Shown in pieces: positions 6,471 through 14,518 of a stretch of DNA of 18,845 nucleotides (the stretch's first letter is position 1; each line of letters opens with the position of its first letter). The DNA comes from JBEKYD01 sp049509915 (GTDB lineage: Bacteria; Acidobacteriota; Terriglobia; Bryobacterales; Bryobacteraceae), in contig JBEKZL010000148.1 in assembly GCA_049509915.1 (NCBI GenBank), positions 1 to 18,845 of the forward strand, read 5' to 3'. The translations under genes were made by a program, and so were the position numbers. The notes beneath the pieces are model-generated. The model saw nothing but the letters and a program-made list of their open reading frames with translations, did no database searches and had not been told where the DNA came from.

Positions 6471-7670
6471 ATGGCCGTATTCAAGCGTGGGAAGGTCTGG
6501 TGGTACGAGTTTATCTTCGCGGGCCGGCGGGTCCGGGAATCGGTGAAGACTCACTCCAAGACCGTGGCGAAGCTGGCGGAACAGAAGCGGCGGCGGGAAC
6601 TCGAAGAAGGCTTCAACGGACTCGAAGACACCCGCGATGAACGCATCAAGAGCATGAAGGAACTGGCGGCGGCATACTTGGCAGAGTACAAGTTGCGCCA
6701 TCGGTCTGTCACGTTCGCTGAGTATGCGGTGGGCAACGTCACCCGGCACTTGGGGGAACTCATGGCGGTTGACGTGACGGACAAGACCGTGAAGACCTAC
6801 CAGACGGCGCGGCTGAAAGAGAAGGCGGCGCCGAAAACCATCAACGAAGAAGTGGGGTTTCTTTTGCGGCTGTTGGGCGAAGCGGGCGAACCTATCCGCG
6901 CGCGCTTGCGGCGGCAAAAGTCGCTGAAGTTGGCGATACGGGAACAGGTGGGCAAGGCGTACACCCCTGAAGAGAAGGCCGCGCTACTGGCGGCGGCGCG
7001 CGCGGCGCGGTCCCCTTCGATCTACCCGGCGCTGATGCTGGCGCTCAACGCGGGGATGCGGGACGCGGAGATTCGCGGGCTTCAGTGGGGCCGCATGGAT
7101 CTGTTCAAGGCGTATCTGACCGTGGGGGACAGCAAGACCGAAGCCGGCGAAGGCCGGACCATTCCCCTGAACTCCGATTTGCTGGAAGCCATGGTGGAGT
7201 ACTCGAAGTGGTACACCAAGCGATTCCACACCATCAAGCCGGAATGGTTCGTATTCCCGGCGCGGATCGGCACACCGGCAACGGGGAAGAAGAGGCCGCT
7301 TGATCCCACGAAGCCGATGGTTACGCTCAAGACCTCATGGAACAACGTGAAGGCGAAAGCCAAAGTAACGGGGCGGTGGCACGATAACCGGCACACCCTG
7401 ATTACCGACCTTGCCGAAAGCGGCGCGGGCGATGAAACCATCCGGGACATTGCCGGACACGTCTCGAAACAAATGCTGAAGCACTACTCCCATATCCGCA
7501 TGGAAGCGAAGCGGACGGCGCTTGAATCCATCGTGGTGAAGAAGGCGGACCCGAAGCCGGCGGAAGAAAAGGCGGCGGTCCCCACAGAAGTCCCCACAAT
7601 CGAAGCCGTGGTGGTGGGAAATTCAAACGGTGTCCCCACAAAAGTCCCCACAGTGGACCGGGCGAACTAG
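6471..7670 (+). CDS. Tyrosine-type site-specific integrase
   Basis: This 399-residue integrase has an N-terminal arm-binding domain (residues about 1-60, VWWYEFIFAGRRVRES), a core-binding helical domain (about 65-165) and the catalytic domain. All catalytic residues are visible: R197 in NAGMRDAEIRGLQW, H304 and R307 in HDNRH, H330 in IAGHVSKQ and the nucleophile Y339 in LKHYSHI. A GGAGG precedes the ATG at 6471. The last 40 residues are low complexity, with VPTEVPT and VPTKVPT encoded by repeated GTCCCCACA. The gene points at the tRNA-Asn fragment 40 bp downstream, so it most likely integrates the element into tRNA-Asn. The protein looks intact. Confidence 0.95.
   Translation: MAVFKRGKVWWYEFIFAGRRVRESVKTHSKTVAKLAEQKRRRELEEGFNGLEDTRDERIKSMKELAAAYLAEYKLRHRSVTFAEYAVGNVTRHLGELMAVDVTDKTVKTYQTARLKEKAAPKTINEEVGFLLRLLGEAGEPIRARLRRQKSLKLAIREQVGKAYTPEEKAALLAAARAARSPSIYPALMLALNAGMRDAEIRGLQWGRMDLFKAYLTVGDSKTEAGEGRTIPLNSDLLEAMVEYSKWYTKRFHTIKPEWFVFPARIGTPATGKKRPLDPTKPMVTLKTSWNNVKAKAKVTGRWHDNRHTLITDLAESGAGDETIRDIAGHVSKQMLKHYSHIRMEAKRTALESIVVKKADPKPAEEKAAVPTEVPTIEAVVVGNSNGVPTKVPTVDRAN
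7579..7652 (+). repeat. Four copies of GTCCCCACA inside the end of int (candidate arm-type sites)
   Basis: Copies lie at 7579, 7590, 7632 and 7644, in two pairs spaced 11 and 12 bp, about one helical turn. They encode the VPT repeats at the integrase C-terminus and sit 60-130 bp from the presumed core. Paired direct repeats flanking a core are the known layout of arm sites for lambda-type integrases; the assignment is inferred. Confidence 0.5.
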
Positions 7671-7709
7671 ATTTTCATGGGATTGGAAGCCGCTAAGTGA
7701 TTGAAAAGA

Positions 7710-7757
<48 letters not shown>

Positions 7758-7821
7758 ATGCCGATGGGCTGGCCTTAGGTGCTTTGGCATCAATGAGAAC
7801 GGGTCATTGAACTGGCCCCAC

Positions 7822-7840
7822 TGTAGCGGAAAGTGTAGCG
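7822..7840 (+). repeat. Pair of TGTAGCG repeats right of the core (candidate arm sites)
   Basis: TGTAGCG occurs at 7822-7828 and 7834-7840, a 12-bp period, about 70 bp right of the attachment core. Spacing resembles the repeats on the other side, but the sequence differs. This could be the opposite arm of the same or another integrase. The support is weak. Confidence 0.35.
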
Positions 7841-7859
7841 ACCCCACCCTAATTTCGAG

Positions 7860-8574
7860 TTAGAAACGCTTTTCGTAGTTGCGGCTGATGCGCGTCAGAA
7901 TGGAACCGCAATCTTGCACGGTGTCCAGGTGGTCAACCCACTCGAATGGGTACGGCGGTTCGTTCGTGGCCTTGTACCGCAAAACCAGGAATTCATCATA
8001 GACAGGGGCCGCGTGCGTCATCAATCGGCGCTGTGCTTCCGGTGCTTCCTGAACGGGTGCTTGTTCCTGGTGCCACCGGTGCGGTAACTCCGGTCACCTT
8101 CGTACCCCGTGGTGACGGGCGCGAAATTGATACCCACGATTCCCACACAGATGGGTTCACAGTCACCGGACCCCTGCTTGAACTCAGCCACTTGCTTTTT
8201 CAGGTCACCGGCCACACGGTCAATCTGCTTAATCATGGCCTTGGCCAGAATCTTCACTTCCACGCCTATCTCGATGGTGGCCACAGGACCGCGCGCTACC
8301 AAATAGCCCGGATCAACGATAGGGTTCTCCCCCGGTATCAGTTCCCCAAAACTTCCATCCCCGCGTCTGGCATGAATTCCCTTGCGCTTGTTCTGCGCGT
8401 TCAATACGCGTTCCCGTGCCGTGACACCCAGCGTGTACTTCGGGGACCGGTTCAGCGCAGCAAGGTCTTCATACAGGGCATGGCTACGAAGTCCCCAAGG
8501 TTCGACGCGCGATGAATGTACTGCTTGCCGTCAAACAGCCTGCGAAATTCGGTCAGGAGTCTGTATTCAATCAA
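7860..8574 (-). pseudogene. PD-(D/E)XK-like protein, probable restriction endonuclease, split by two frameshifts
   Basis: Joining three frames gives about 237 residues. The N-terminal part runs from a possible TTG at 8574 (IEYRLLTEFRRLFDGKQYIH) to about 8480. A missing base there shifts to a frame continuing YEDLAALNRSPKYTLGVTAR and the segment IEIGVEVKILAKAM, where EVK fits the ExK of PD-(D/E)XK nucleases. A second missing base near 8062 shifts to the ending AAPVYDEFLVLRYKATNE, then SRNYEKRF, with stop at 7860. There are no in-frame stops apart from those caused by the shifts. Its TTG overlaps the stop of the methyltransferase upstream, as expected for the restriction partner of a type II system. 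Nuclease identity rests on context and the EVK motif; the specific family is unknown. Confidence 0.6.
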
Positions 8575-9580
8575 GGCGTACCTGCGCACGGACGGCCCCA
8601 GCCATGCGCTTGACCGCAGCGGCTTTCTGAATGCGTTGCTGGGCGATTCGCAAATATGCGGGTTCAATCTCAACACCAGCAGAATTGCGCCCCGTAATAG
8701 CCGTGGACCCAGTGCCCATGAACGGATCAAGCACGGTGTCCCCCGCAAACGAAAACAGTTTAATAAGACGTTCGGCCAGTTCGACGGGAAACGGGGCCGG
8801 GTGCCCATCGCGTGTGGATGCTCCGCGAATATCCGCCCACACTGACCGAAGCCCTTCCTGCATTTCTCCCTTGGTCAGCATCGAAAGGGCACGCTTCAGC
8901 GGGTCCACAGAGCGATACTCCCCACCCTTCCGCAAAAAGAGAATGTGTTCAGCATCGTTCTTGATGATTGATCCGGGCTGGTACGGCTTGCCGTAGAACC
9001 CGGCCCCGTTCCCTTCAGCTTCCGTGACGCCATTTGCAATCTTGTGCCACAGGACAGGCGTCAGGCAGTCTAGGCCCAGCGCGCGCGCCCTGACCTGAAT
9101 GTCCGCGTGCAGGGGAATGATGTAGTGGCGTCCCCCGCGCTTGCGCGGGATGCACACGTCCCCCACCACACAGCAAATGCGCCCACCACCAACCAGCACG
9201 CGCCTGCATTCCCGCCAGACCTTATCCAGTTCGGCAAGGAAGGCTTCGTAATCCGCAATGTCGCCCATTTGGCCGGTGTTGTCTTCCTTGTATTGCTTCA
9301 GCGTCCAGTATGGTGGCGAAGTCACCACAAGGTGAAACGGAGCCGTCAGGCAGGTGTGATAGGTTGCGCGCGTCCCCAAGCCTCAGGTGGTGTGTCGTGG
9401 TGTCGTATGGCGATGCCCAGCCCACGGTACGGAAATGCGCGTTTGCGGCCTGTAGCGCGCGTAAGGACTCCGGGGTGTTGTCATCCGTGGGAAGCTGGAA
9501 ACCGTCTCCGCGTGGCTTCGGATTTCAACGAAGGAACCCCGTTCCTGGTGCGCCTTCACGTTTCGTTTCGGCATTGGCAT
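8567..9580 (-). pseudogene. Beta-class site-specific DNA methyltransferase, split by two frameshifts
   Basis: The main part carries motif IV TSPPYW, then VLVGGGRICCVVGDV, and near the C-terminus motif I DPFMGTGSTAI. This IV-before-I order is the beta group of N4-cytosine or N6-adenine methyltransferases. The expected start of the domain, LRLGDARNLSHLPDGSV, is present but in another frame; removing one T in the run at 9335-9337 joins it directly to HLVVTSPPY. Further upstream DDNTPESLRALQAANAHFRT is in that frame, and a second missing base near 9518 connects to MPMPKRNVKAHQERGSFVEI beginning at 9580. The reconstructed length is about 337 residues, normal for the class. It would protect host DNA from the adjacent nuclease. 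As it stands the gene cannot give a full protein unless the shifts are sequencing errors. Confidence 0.8.
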
Positions 9581-9668
9581 ATTGATCTTAACGCGCCGCA
9601 CCGCTAGCGTGCCTGCCCTGAAACATCAAACATAGCATAGCAGGAATGTTCTGGGTGTTTGTAACTAC

Positions 9669-9698
9669 AAAAATGCCCGGCCATGTTTCAGGCCGGGC
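9669..9698 (-). terminator. Rho-independent terminator, minus strand
   Basis: GCCCGGCC and GGCCGGGC are perfect 8-bp arms around an 8-base loop (9675-9698). Read on the minus strand the stem is followed by ATTTTTG. It lies 22 bases after the minus-strand stop at 9720-9722 and upstream of the methyltransferase, so it would separate a small upstream unit from the R-M genes. Confidence 0.7.
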
Positions 9699-9719
9699 GT
9701 GCGGGCTGCGGGGCAGGAA

Positions 9720-9806
9720 CTACTGGACGGGCTGGACGGCGGGCTTAGCGGGCTTCTCTTCCTCGGTGGGCTGTGGGGCGTGTGGCGCGGGCGCTGGCTT
9801 GCTCAC
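9720..9806 (-). CDS. Possible Pro/Ala/Lys-rich peptide or 3' end of a lost gene
   Basis: The frame ending at 9720 encodes SKPAPAPHAPQPTEEEKPAK and PAVQPVQ, a typical low-complexity C-terminus, and is followed by a good terminator. A GTG at 9806 with GGAAAG upstream would give 28 residues. The frame stays open to beyond 10100 without a convincing start and includes GCPHCP before the GTG. It may be the surviving end of a decayed gene. I assign no function. Confidence 0.3.
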   Translation of the reverse strand: MSKPAPAPHAPQPTEEEKPAKPAVQPVQ

Positions 9807-10229
9807 GATGCTTTCCAGGGGACAGTGGGGACAGCCTGAACGACCTGAAGTGGGCCCTTTGTAATTCGCGAGTCCCGTATTATCATGCAGATACAGTGCC
9901 GAACTCAACCGCAAGTTGACGAGGCGCCCTTTTGTTTTCAGCGCATCGCGGTTGTCGGCGGACCCCGAAATTGGCGAAGTGGACAGAACGTTCCGTCCCC
10001 ACGTCACGCTTCGGTAGGAGGAGGGCCGGTGAGAGGAGGGACAGTAGCCCCTGCGCCGGGTTCCGACGAACATGGGCGGCGGACCTCGAAGCTCAACGCT
10101 GGCCCCAAGCCGGGGTTGGGGGAAATCCCGCCGGACCACTCCCGGCAAAACGCGCCCTTCCGTTAATCCGGTTTAGTGCCGGTGCCATGCACAAAAATGC
10201 ACAAAAGGTTGTTCCCCGCAACCTTCCCG

Positions 10230-10253
10230 AAATCCGGTCACCGGGATTTTTTT
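10230..10253 (+). terminator. Rho-independent terminator, plus strand
   Basis: AAATCC-GGT pairs with ACCGGGATTT with one bulged base and is followed by a run of seven T. A second small hairpin (GGTTG/CAACC, 10207-10223) lies just before it. No gene ending here on the plus strand is identified, so it may terminate an untranslated transcript or be a leftover. Confidence 0.6.
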
Positions 10254-10628
10254 GTTGACAGCTAAGGACTTCCTGCAAATACCATCTCGACGTCGTTGTA
10301 CCCTGGTGGCGGGGTGAGGATGGCTACAAGGGGGAAAACCGGGAGGATCGCCCCTTCCAGCCAGCGCTGGATTTGACGTATCACGCTCGGGCCCGTGGGG
10401 AAGCGCCGAGGGTGACGCGCCCGTTCGGCGACCCGGTTTCCTGGCCTTCCATTCACAAAATTGCACAAGAACGCACAAGGCGGGGGACTGGCTTCCTCAA
10501 CACCTGGAAAACGCCGGACGACGTCGCGAGTTCCGGGGCTCAATCCGTGCACAAAATTGCACAAAGCGGCCCCAACAAGCCGAAAGCCGGGGACGCCTCC
10601 CGAACGAAGCCTCGCCGCCGTAACCAAG

Positions 10629-10657
10629 AAAGGGGACGGACGAAAAAGGGGACAGAC
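10629..10657 (+). repeat. Tandem AAAGGGGAC(G/A)GAC repeats
   Basis: Two 13-bp units (10629-10641 and 10645-10657) differ at one base and have a 16-bp period. GGGGACAGAC-like words are frequent in dispersed extragenic repeats of some bacteria, so this may be a REP-type element; no stem-loop partner is obvious. Confidence 0.4.
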
Positions 10658-10923
10658 TGAACCGCGCAGCTCTTTCGGGGACTTGGAGGCGGCCCTTGGC
10701 CCGTGCGTGCCCCGATGCACAAAATTGCACAAATGAAAGCCGCCACGGGCCATTGGTTTTCCCAGTTGCGGAAGTTGCCGAGCGAGCCCATTCATGCCGG
10801 CACGCAACTGAAACAAAACCATTTGCCTGCCTTTGGGGCAGCGCTTGACCAAGCATGACGGTGCGAATCGCCTGACGGCCCGCACGGGAAAGCGTCTCCG
10901 GCGCTTCGGTCGCGGCTCGGATT

Positions 10924-12792
10924 CTATAGGATCAAACGCTGGTTGCCTTCCCGGCGCGTCACCCGGCTACGGTCCAGGTATTCCAGCAGCGGGATGGCGT
11001 ATTTGCGAGATACGCCGGTCCACTGTTTGAAATCCGCGACGCTGAAGCGGGCCGGGCGCCGCGCCGCCAGCATGCGGCACAGGTCCGCGATCGAGGCGGA
11101 ATGAAAAACAAGCTCGGCATCGATGCGCACCAGGCGCTTTTCCTTGACCAGGATTTCGAGCAGCGTGCGCGCCCGCGCCGGCGCCACCCCGCAAGCCGCC
11201 AGCACTTCCCCTACCGCCGGCACTGCCAGCGCGGCGGTGCGGAATGCATGCTCGATGGTCTCTCGCGCACGGATTTCTTCGGCGGCCAGCACCGGGGCGC
11301 GGCCGCCCAAGCGCACGATTTCGCCCCCCACCTCCACCCCGGCCGCTCCGGCCAGCACAAGGTCGAACACGCAACTGGGGGCATCGCGCCATCCGCCGGC
11401 GCGCAGATCGTGGAGGGGGATGCCGGCCAGCATGGGCTGTTCGCGATGGAAGCGGCGCACGGATTCCACCAGCCGCGCGCTTTCCGCGGTGCGCCAGGCC
11501 CGGTCGAGATACCAGTCCCTGGCGTCGCCGGCAGTTTCGAGCGAAGCTTCGGCCGCCGCTGCGCGAATTTCCGCGGCGGCCAGCCCGGTGGCCGCCACCA
11601 GTTGAGAAATGCCCGCGCCGAATGGCGACTCGCGAACCAGCAGGGCCAGGCGCTGGGCCGGTTCGGCATCGGCGAGAATATTCAGGCGCTCCGCGGCACT
11701 TTCGCCGCGCCGATAGCGGTGGCCGCTCGCATCCACTACCACGCCGCCTCCGATGGTGACGACGGGCGAAAACCGTCGGATAACGAAGGCGTCTCCCGGC
11801 AGCAACAAAGCGGGCTCGCGCAATACCAGCCGGACCCAGCCCGTAGCGCCGGGCTCCAGCCGGGCGGCTCCATCGAGCAGGCGCGCTTCGGCCTCGATTT
11901 CCGCCGTGCCGGCGTGGAAATGCACCGGCGCCCGATGCTTCAGCGTGGCGCCGGCCAGGAGCCGCAGCCGGCAATCCACCTGACAGACAGCTTGGAACCG
12001 GCCGGGTTCGGAAAGCACCACGCCGCGGCTCAACTGGATCGCTTCCACGCTGGCCAGGTTCAACGCGGTCCGCTGCCCCGCCACGGCGCGCTCCGCCTTC
12101 GACCCGTGAACCTCGACGCCGCGCACACGCAGGCGCAACCCCAGCGGATAAGCTTCCACTTCGTCGCCGGCGCCGATGGATCCCGAAACCAGGGTGCCGG
12201 TGACCACGGTTCCGAATCCGCGCACGGCAAAGACGCGGTCGACCGGCAAACGAAAGCGTCCGCCGGGGTTGCGAGACGGCACCTGGTCCGCGACCACGGC
12301 CAGCGCGCGGCGCAGCTCGTCCAGCCCCGCGCCGGTGACCGCGCTTACCGCGACGATCGGCGCGGCTTCCAGGAACGACCCCGCCACCAACCCGCCAACC
12401 TCCTGGCGGCAAACTTCCAGCATCTCGGGCGGAGCCAGGTCCGCCTTGGTAAGCGCCACGACGCCGCGCGGAATACCGAGCAGGCTGCAGATATCGAAGT
12501 GTTCGCGGGTCTGCGGCTGAATCGATTCCACCGCCGAGACCACCAGCAGCACCAGGTCGATGCCGCCCGCCCCGGCAAGCATGTTCTTGACGAAGCGCTC
12601 ATGGCCCGGAACGTCCACCAGGCCGATGCGAAGCCCCGGCGGCAGGTCGAGATGAGCGAATCCCAAATCGATGGAGATGCCGCGGCGCTTCTCCTCTTCC
12701 AGGCGGTCGGTATCGATTCCGGTGAGCGCCCGCACGAGGGCGGTCTTACCGTGATCGATGTGCCCGGCGGTGCCGGCGACGACGAATTTCAT
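10924..12792 (-). CDS. selB: Selenocysteine-specific translation elongation factor SelB
   Basis: This 622-residue GTPase starts MKFVVAGTAGHIDHGKTALV. It has G1 GHIDHGKT (residues 10-17), switch I RRGISIDLGFAHL, G3 DVPGHERFVKNML and G4 TKAD, the SelB form of NKxD. Domains 2 and 3 follow (DRVFAVRGFGTVVTGTLVSG; FVIRRFSPVVTIGGG), then winged-helix repeats ending FKQWTGVSRKYAIPLLEYLD. SelB delivers Sec-tRNA to the ribosome at UGA codons by binding a SECIS hairpin through its C-terminal winged helices. I set the start at 12792 rather than 12816 because the family begins directly with this motif. It is divergent from hpnI with 46 bases between starts. No selA, selD or tRNA-Sec is seen in the window. 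Confidence 0.95.
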   Translation of the reverse strand: MKFVVAGTAGHIDHGKTALVRALTGIDTDRLEEEKRRGISIDLGFAHLDLPPGLRIGLVDVPGHERFVKNMLAGAGGIDLVLLVVSAVESIQPQTREHFDICSLLGIPRGVVALTKADLAPPEMLEVCRQEVGGLVAGSFLEAAPIVAVSAVTGAGLDELRRALAVVADQVPSRNPGGRFRLPVDRVFAVRGFGTVVTGTLVSGSIGAGDEVEAYPLGLRLRVRGVEVHGSKAERAVAGQRTALNLASVEAIQLSRGVVLSEPGRFQAVCQVDCRLRLLAGATLKHRAPVHFHAGTAEIEAEARLLDGAARLEPGATGWVRLVLREPALLLPGDAFVIRRFSPVVTIGGGVVVDASGHRYRRGESAAERLNILADAEPAQRLALLVRESPFGAGISQLVAATGLAAAEIRAAAAEASLETAGDARDWYLDRAWRTAESARLVESVRRFHREQPMLAGIPLHDLRAGGWRDAPSCVFDLVLAGAAGVEVGGEIVRLGGRAPVLAAEEIRARETIEHAFRTAALAVPAVGEVLAACGVAPARARTLLEILVKEKRLVRIDAELVFHSASIADLCRMLAARRPARFSVADFKQWTGVSRKYAIPLLEYLDRSRVTRREGNQRLIL

Positions 12793-12838
12793 GAGTGCCG
12801 AATCCCATTCTCCCATCGCCAGCGGTACATTAGAGGTA

Positions 12839-13975
12839 ATGGTGATAGGATTGGCCCTCTTGTCGGCTCTTGTAGCCGGCTCGTGGATTTATTGCGTGCT
12901 GACGGTTCTGTCGGCGTGGCGTTACCGCAGGGTGGCTCCCCCCGCGCCTCACGCCCTACCCTCAATTAGTGTGCTCAAACCGCTGGCCGGCATCGACGAC
13001 GGCCTGGAAGAGAATCTGGTCAGCTTTTTCGAGCAGAATTATCCGGATTTTGAGATTCTGTTTGCCGTACGCAACGCGGAAGACCCGGCCGCGCCGCTGG
13101 CGGAAAAACTAATGGCGCGTTATCCGGCGGTGGTTTCGCGGCTGCTGGTGACGGGCGAGCCGCCCTACGCCAATGCCAAAGTCTACAGCCTGGACCGGAT
13201 GCTGGCGGCGGCCCGTTACGATCTGATCGTGATGGCGGATAGCGACGTGCGCTTCGCCCCGGGGACGCTCGCCGGCATCGCCGCCGAATTTCAGGATCAA
13301 TCGCTGGGACTGGCCACCTGCCCGTATCGCGCCGTGCCGGGCCGGGGTTTCTGGTCGCGGCTGGAGGCGCTCGGGCTGAATACGGATTTTCTGGGCGGCG
13401 TACTGGTGGCGCGCTGGCTGGACGGAATGAAGTTTGCCATCGGCCCCACCATCGCCGCGCGCCGCGCCACGCTGGCCGCCATCGGCGGGTTCAACGCCGT
13501 CAAAGATTACCTGGCGGAAGATTTTGTGATGGGCAAGCTGGCTGCCGAACACGGTTTCGGCGTGCTGCTTTCGAGCCGCGTGATCGAGCACCGCATCGGC
13601 TCCCAGCCGTTCTCGAAGAATCTGAAACATCGTCTGCGGTGGACGCGCAGCACGCGGCGCTCCCGTCCACGGGGGTACATCGGCCAGGTGTTCACACACC
13701 CGATCCCGCTGGCGTTGCTGCTGGTGGCGGTGCAGCCGTCGTGGTGGCCGCTGGCGGCCGTGACGTGCCTGGCGCGGGCCGGCGCCATTTGGGCCACCGG
13801 TATTCTGGTTCTGCGCGATCCGCTGACGCGGCGCTGGTGGTGGCTGACGCCGGCCGGAGACATCGCCAGTTTTCTGATCTGGCTGGCGGGTTTCCACGGC
13901 AAGACCATCCTGTGGCGCGGGCGCAAGTATAATCTGCTGCCGGATGGGCGCTTCGAGTTGCTGCAGGAAGGGTGA
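12839..13975 (+). CDS. hpnI: HpnI-type glycosyltransferase (GT21, ceramide glucosyltransferase-like)
   Basis: This 378-residue protein has an N-terminal membrane segment (residues about 2-25), then the GT-A domain: SVLKPLAGIDDGLEENL, the metal-binding DSD in VMADSDVRF, the third Asp in LAEDFVMGKLAAEHG and the R/KxxRW motif HRLRWTRSTR. Hydrophobic segments follow near residues 290-360. This set is typical of ceramide glucosyltransferases and of HpnI, which transfers N-acetylglucosamine to bacteriohopanetetrol at the inner membrane; HpnK then deacetylates it. The start at 12839 has AGAGG 5-8 bases upstream; the frame is open further left, but that part overlaps selB. No other hopanoid gene is adjacent, so a role on another lipid is possible. 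Confidence 0.85.
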   Translation: MVIGLALLSALVAGSWIYCVLTVLSAWRYRRVAPPAPHALPSISVLKPLAGIDDGLEENLVSFFEQNYPDFEILFAVRNAEDPAAPLAEKLMARYPAVVSRLLVTGEPPYANAKVYSLDRMLAAARYDLIVMADSDVRFAPGTLAGIAAEFQDQSLGLATCPYRAVPGRGFWSRLEALGLNTDFLGGVLVARWLDGMKFAIGPTIAARRATLAAIGGFNAVKDYLAEDFVMGKLAAEHGFGVLLSSRVIEHRIGSQPFSKNLKHRLRWTRSTRRSRPRGYIGQVFTHPIPLALLLVAVQPSWWPLAAVTCLARAGAIWATGILVLRDPLTRRWWWLTPAGDIASFLIWLAGFHGKTILWRGRKYNLLPDGRFELLQEG

Positions 13976-14518
13976 GGGGAACTGCTCCCTGTAGCCCCGG
14001 CTCCATGCCCTTGGCTGTCCCCGGGCCGGAAAATCAGCGAGTGCATCGCACTGGCGAAGGTGCACGAAGAGAAGCTCGGCTACGCTCCGAACGGGCAAGT
14101 ACCCGAAAGGGATCAAGGTGGGCAAACAGGAGTTTGCCGCCATCCAGATGCACCCCGACACCTTCCAGGGCGAATGGAAATACGCCATCACACCTCGCTA
14201 TAATGCAACACTTACTTTTTTGCAATCGCTTAGGATGGCGACTGAGGCGGGACGCCGGCGACAAGAACGACGTGCGGGTGGACTCTAGCAGTCCGGGCTT
14301 GTAGCCTGGTGATCAGATAGTCGCCGCGTGCGAGTCTGGGCTCTGCAACGGGCCACGTTCACCCGGTGTCGCTGTTCCGTTCTACAAGGGGTCCTTGCGC
14401 GACACCCATCGCGCGCCGATCAAGCCCCACTTTCCGATACCCCCTCGGACTGGTCGCAAACGCAACCGGCCGAAGACCGTTACAATTAAAGCCAATCGTC
14501 GCATTTCTTGGAGACCGC
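13976..14518. other. Intergenic region with a transposase scar
   Basis: Between hpnI and the MBL gene no intact gene is seen. It holds an ISAzo13-type transposase end (14097-14202). The rest shows no recognisable motif. A TACAAT at 14481-14486 could be a -10 box for the MBL gene, but no clear -35 accompanies it. Confidence 0.5.
14097..14202 (+). pseudogene. C-terminal remnant of an ISAzo13-type transposase
   Basis: One frame reads KYPKGIKVGKQEFAAI, then MHPDTFQGEWKYAITPR. ISAzo13-family transposases end with a YPxGIxV segment followed by FHGxWNYTIxPR, the usual last residues of the protein. Only this tail is present and its normal stop is missing, so this is a scar of an old insertion. Confidence 0.65.

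Larger units (their letters stand above)
10189..10736 (+). repeat. Four clusters of tandem GCACAAAATT-type decamers
   Basis: Units begin GCACAA (the first at 10453 has TCACAA) and repeat every 10 bp within a cluster: two units at 10189-10208, three at 10453-10482, two at 10549-10568 and two at 10717-10736. The best copies read GCACAAAATT followed by GCACAAA. The sequence between clusters is unrelated. Ten-base phasing puts each unit on the same face of the helix, as with binding sites for a multimeric protein. Confidence 0.7.
9835..10923. other. Gene-poor stretch with repeats and hairpins
   Basis: I find no convincing coding gene in this stretch. Long frames (for example minus 10262-10885) lack starts with ribosome sites and recognisable domains, and their repeated CNFVHG-like words are just the DNA decamer repeats translated. 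It contains a forward terminator, a small hairpin, decamer repeat clusters and a pair of AAAGGGGAC repeats. It separates the accessory region from selB. Confidence 0.6.

Noticed and set aside
9317..9379. ATG at 9379 as the true start of the methyltransferase
   Set aside because: The residues it adds are an out-of-frame reading of LGDARNLSHLPDGSV, the normal sequence before motif IV, so the apparent start is a frameshift artefact.
9818..9834. GGGGACAGTGGGGACAG as a further integrase arm site
   Set aside because: It resembles the GTCCCCACA repeats on the minus strand but has a 9-bp period and lies 2 kb from the core; chance is as likely.
10262..10885. Minus-strand 207-aa frame with repeated CNFVHG-like words
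   Set aside because: The repeated words are the translated decamer DNA repeats. There is no ribosome site or known domain, so it is more likely non-coding.
11101..12969. Plus-strand 622-aa open frame opposite selB
   Set aside because: It is antisense to a clear SelB with all G motifs. The composition is a GC-rich shadow with no recognisable domain.
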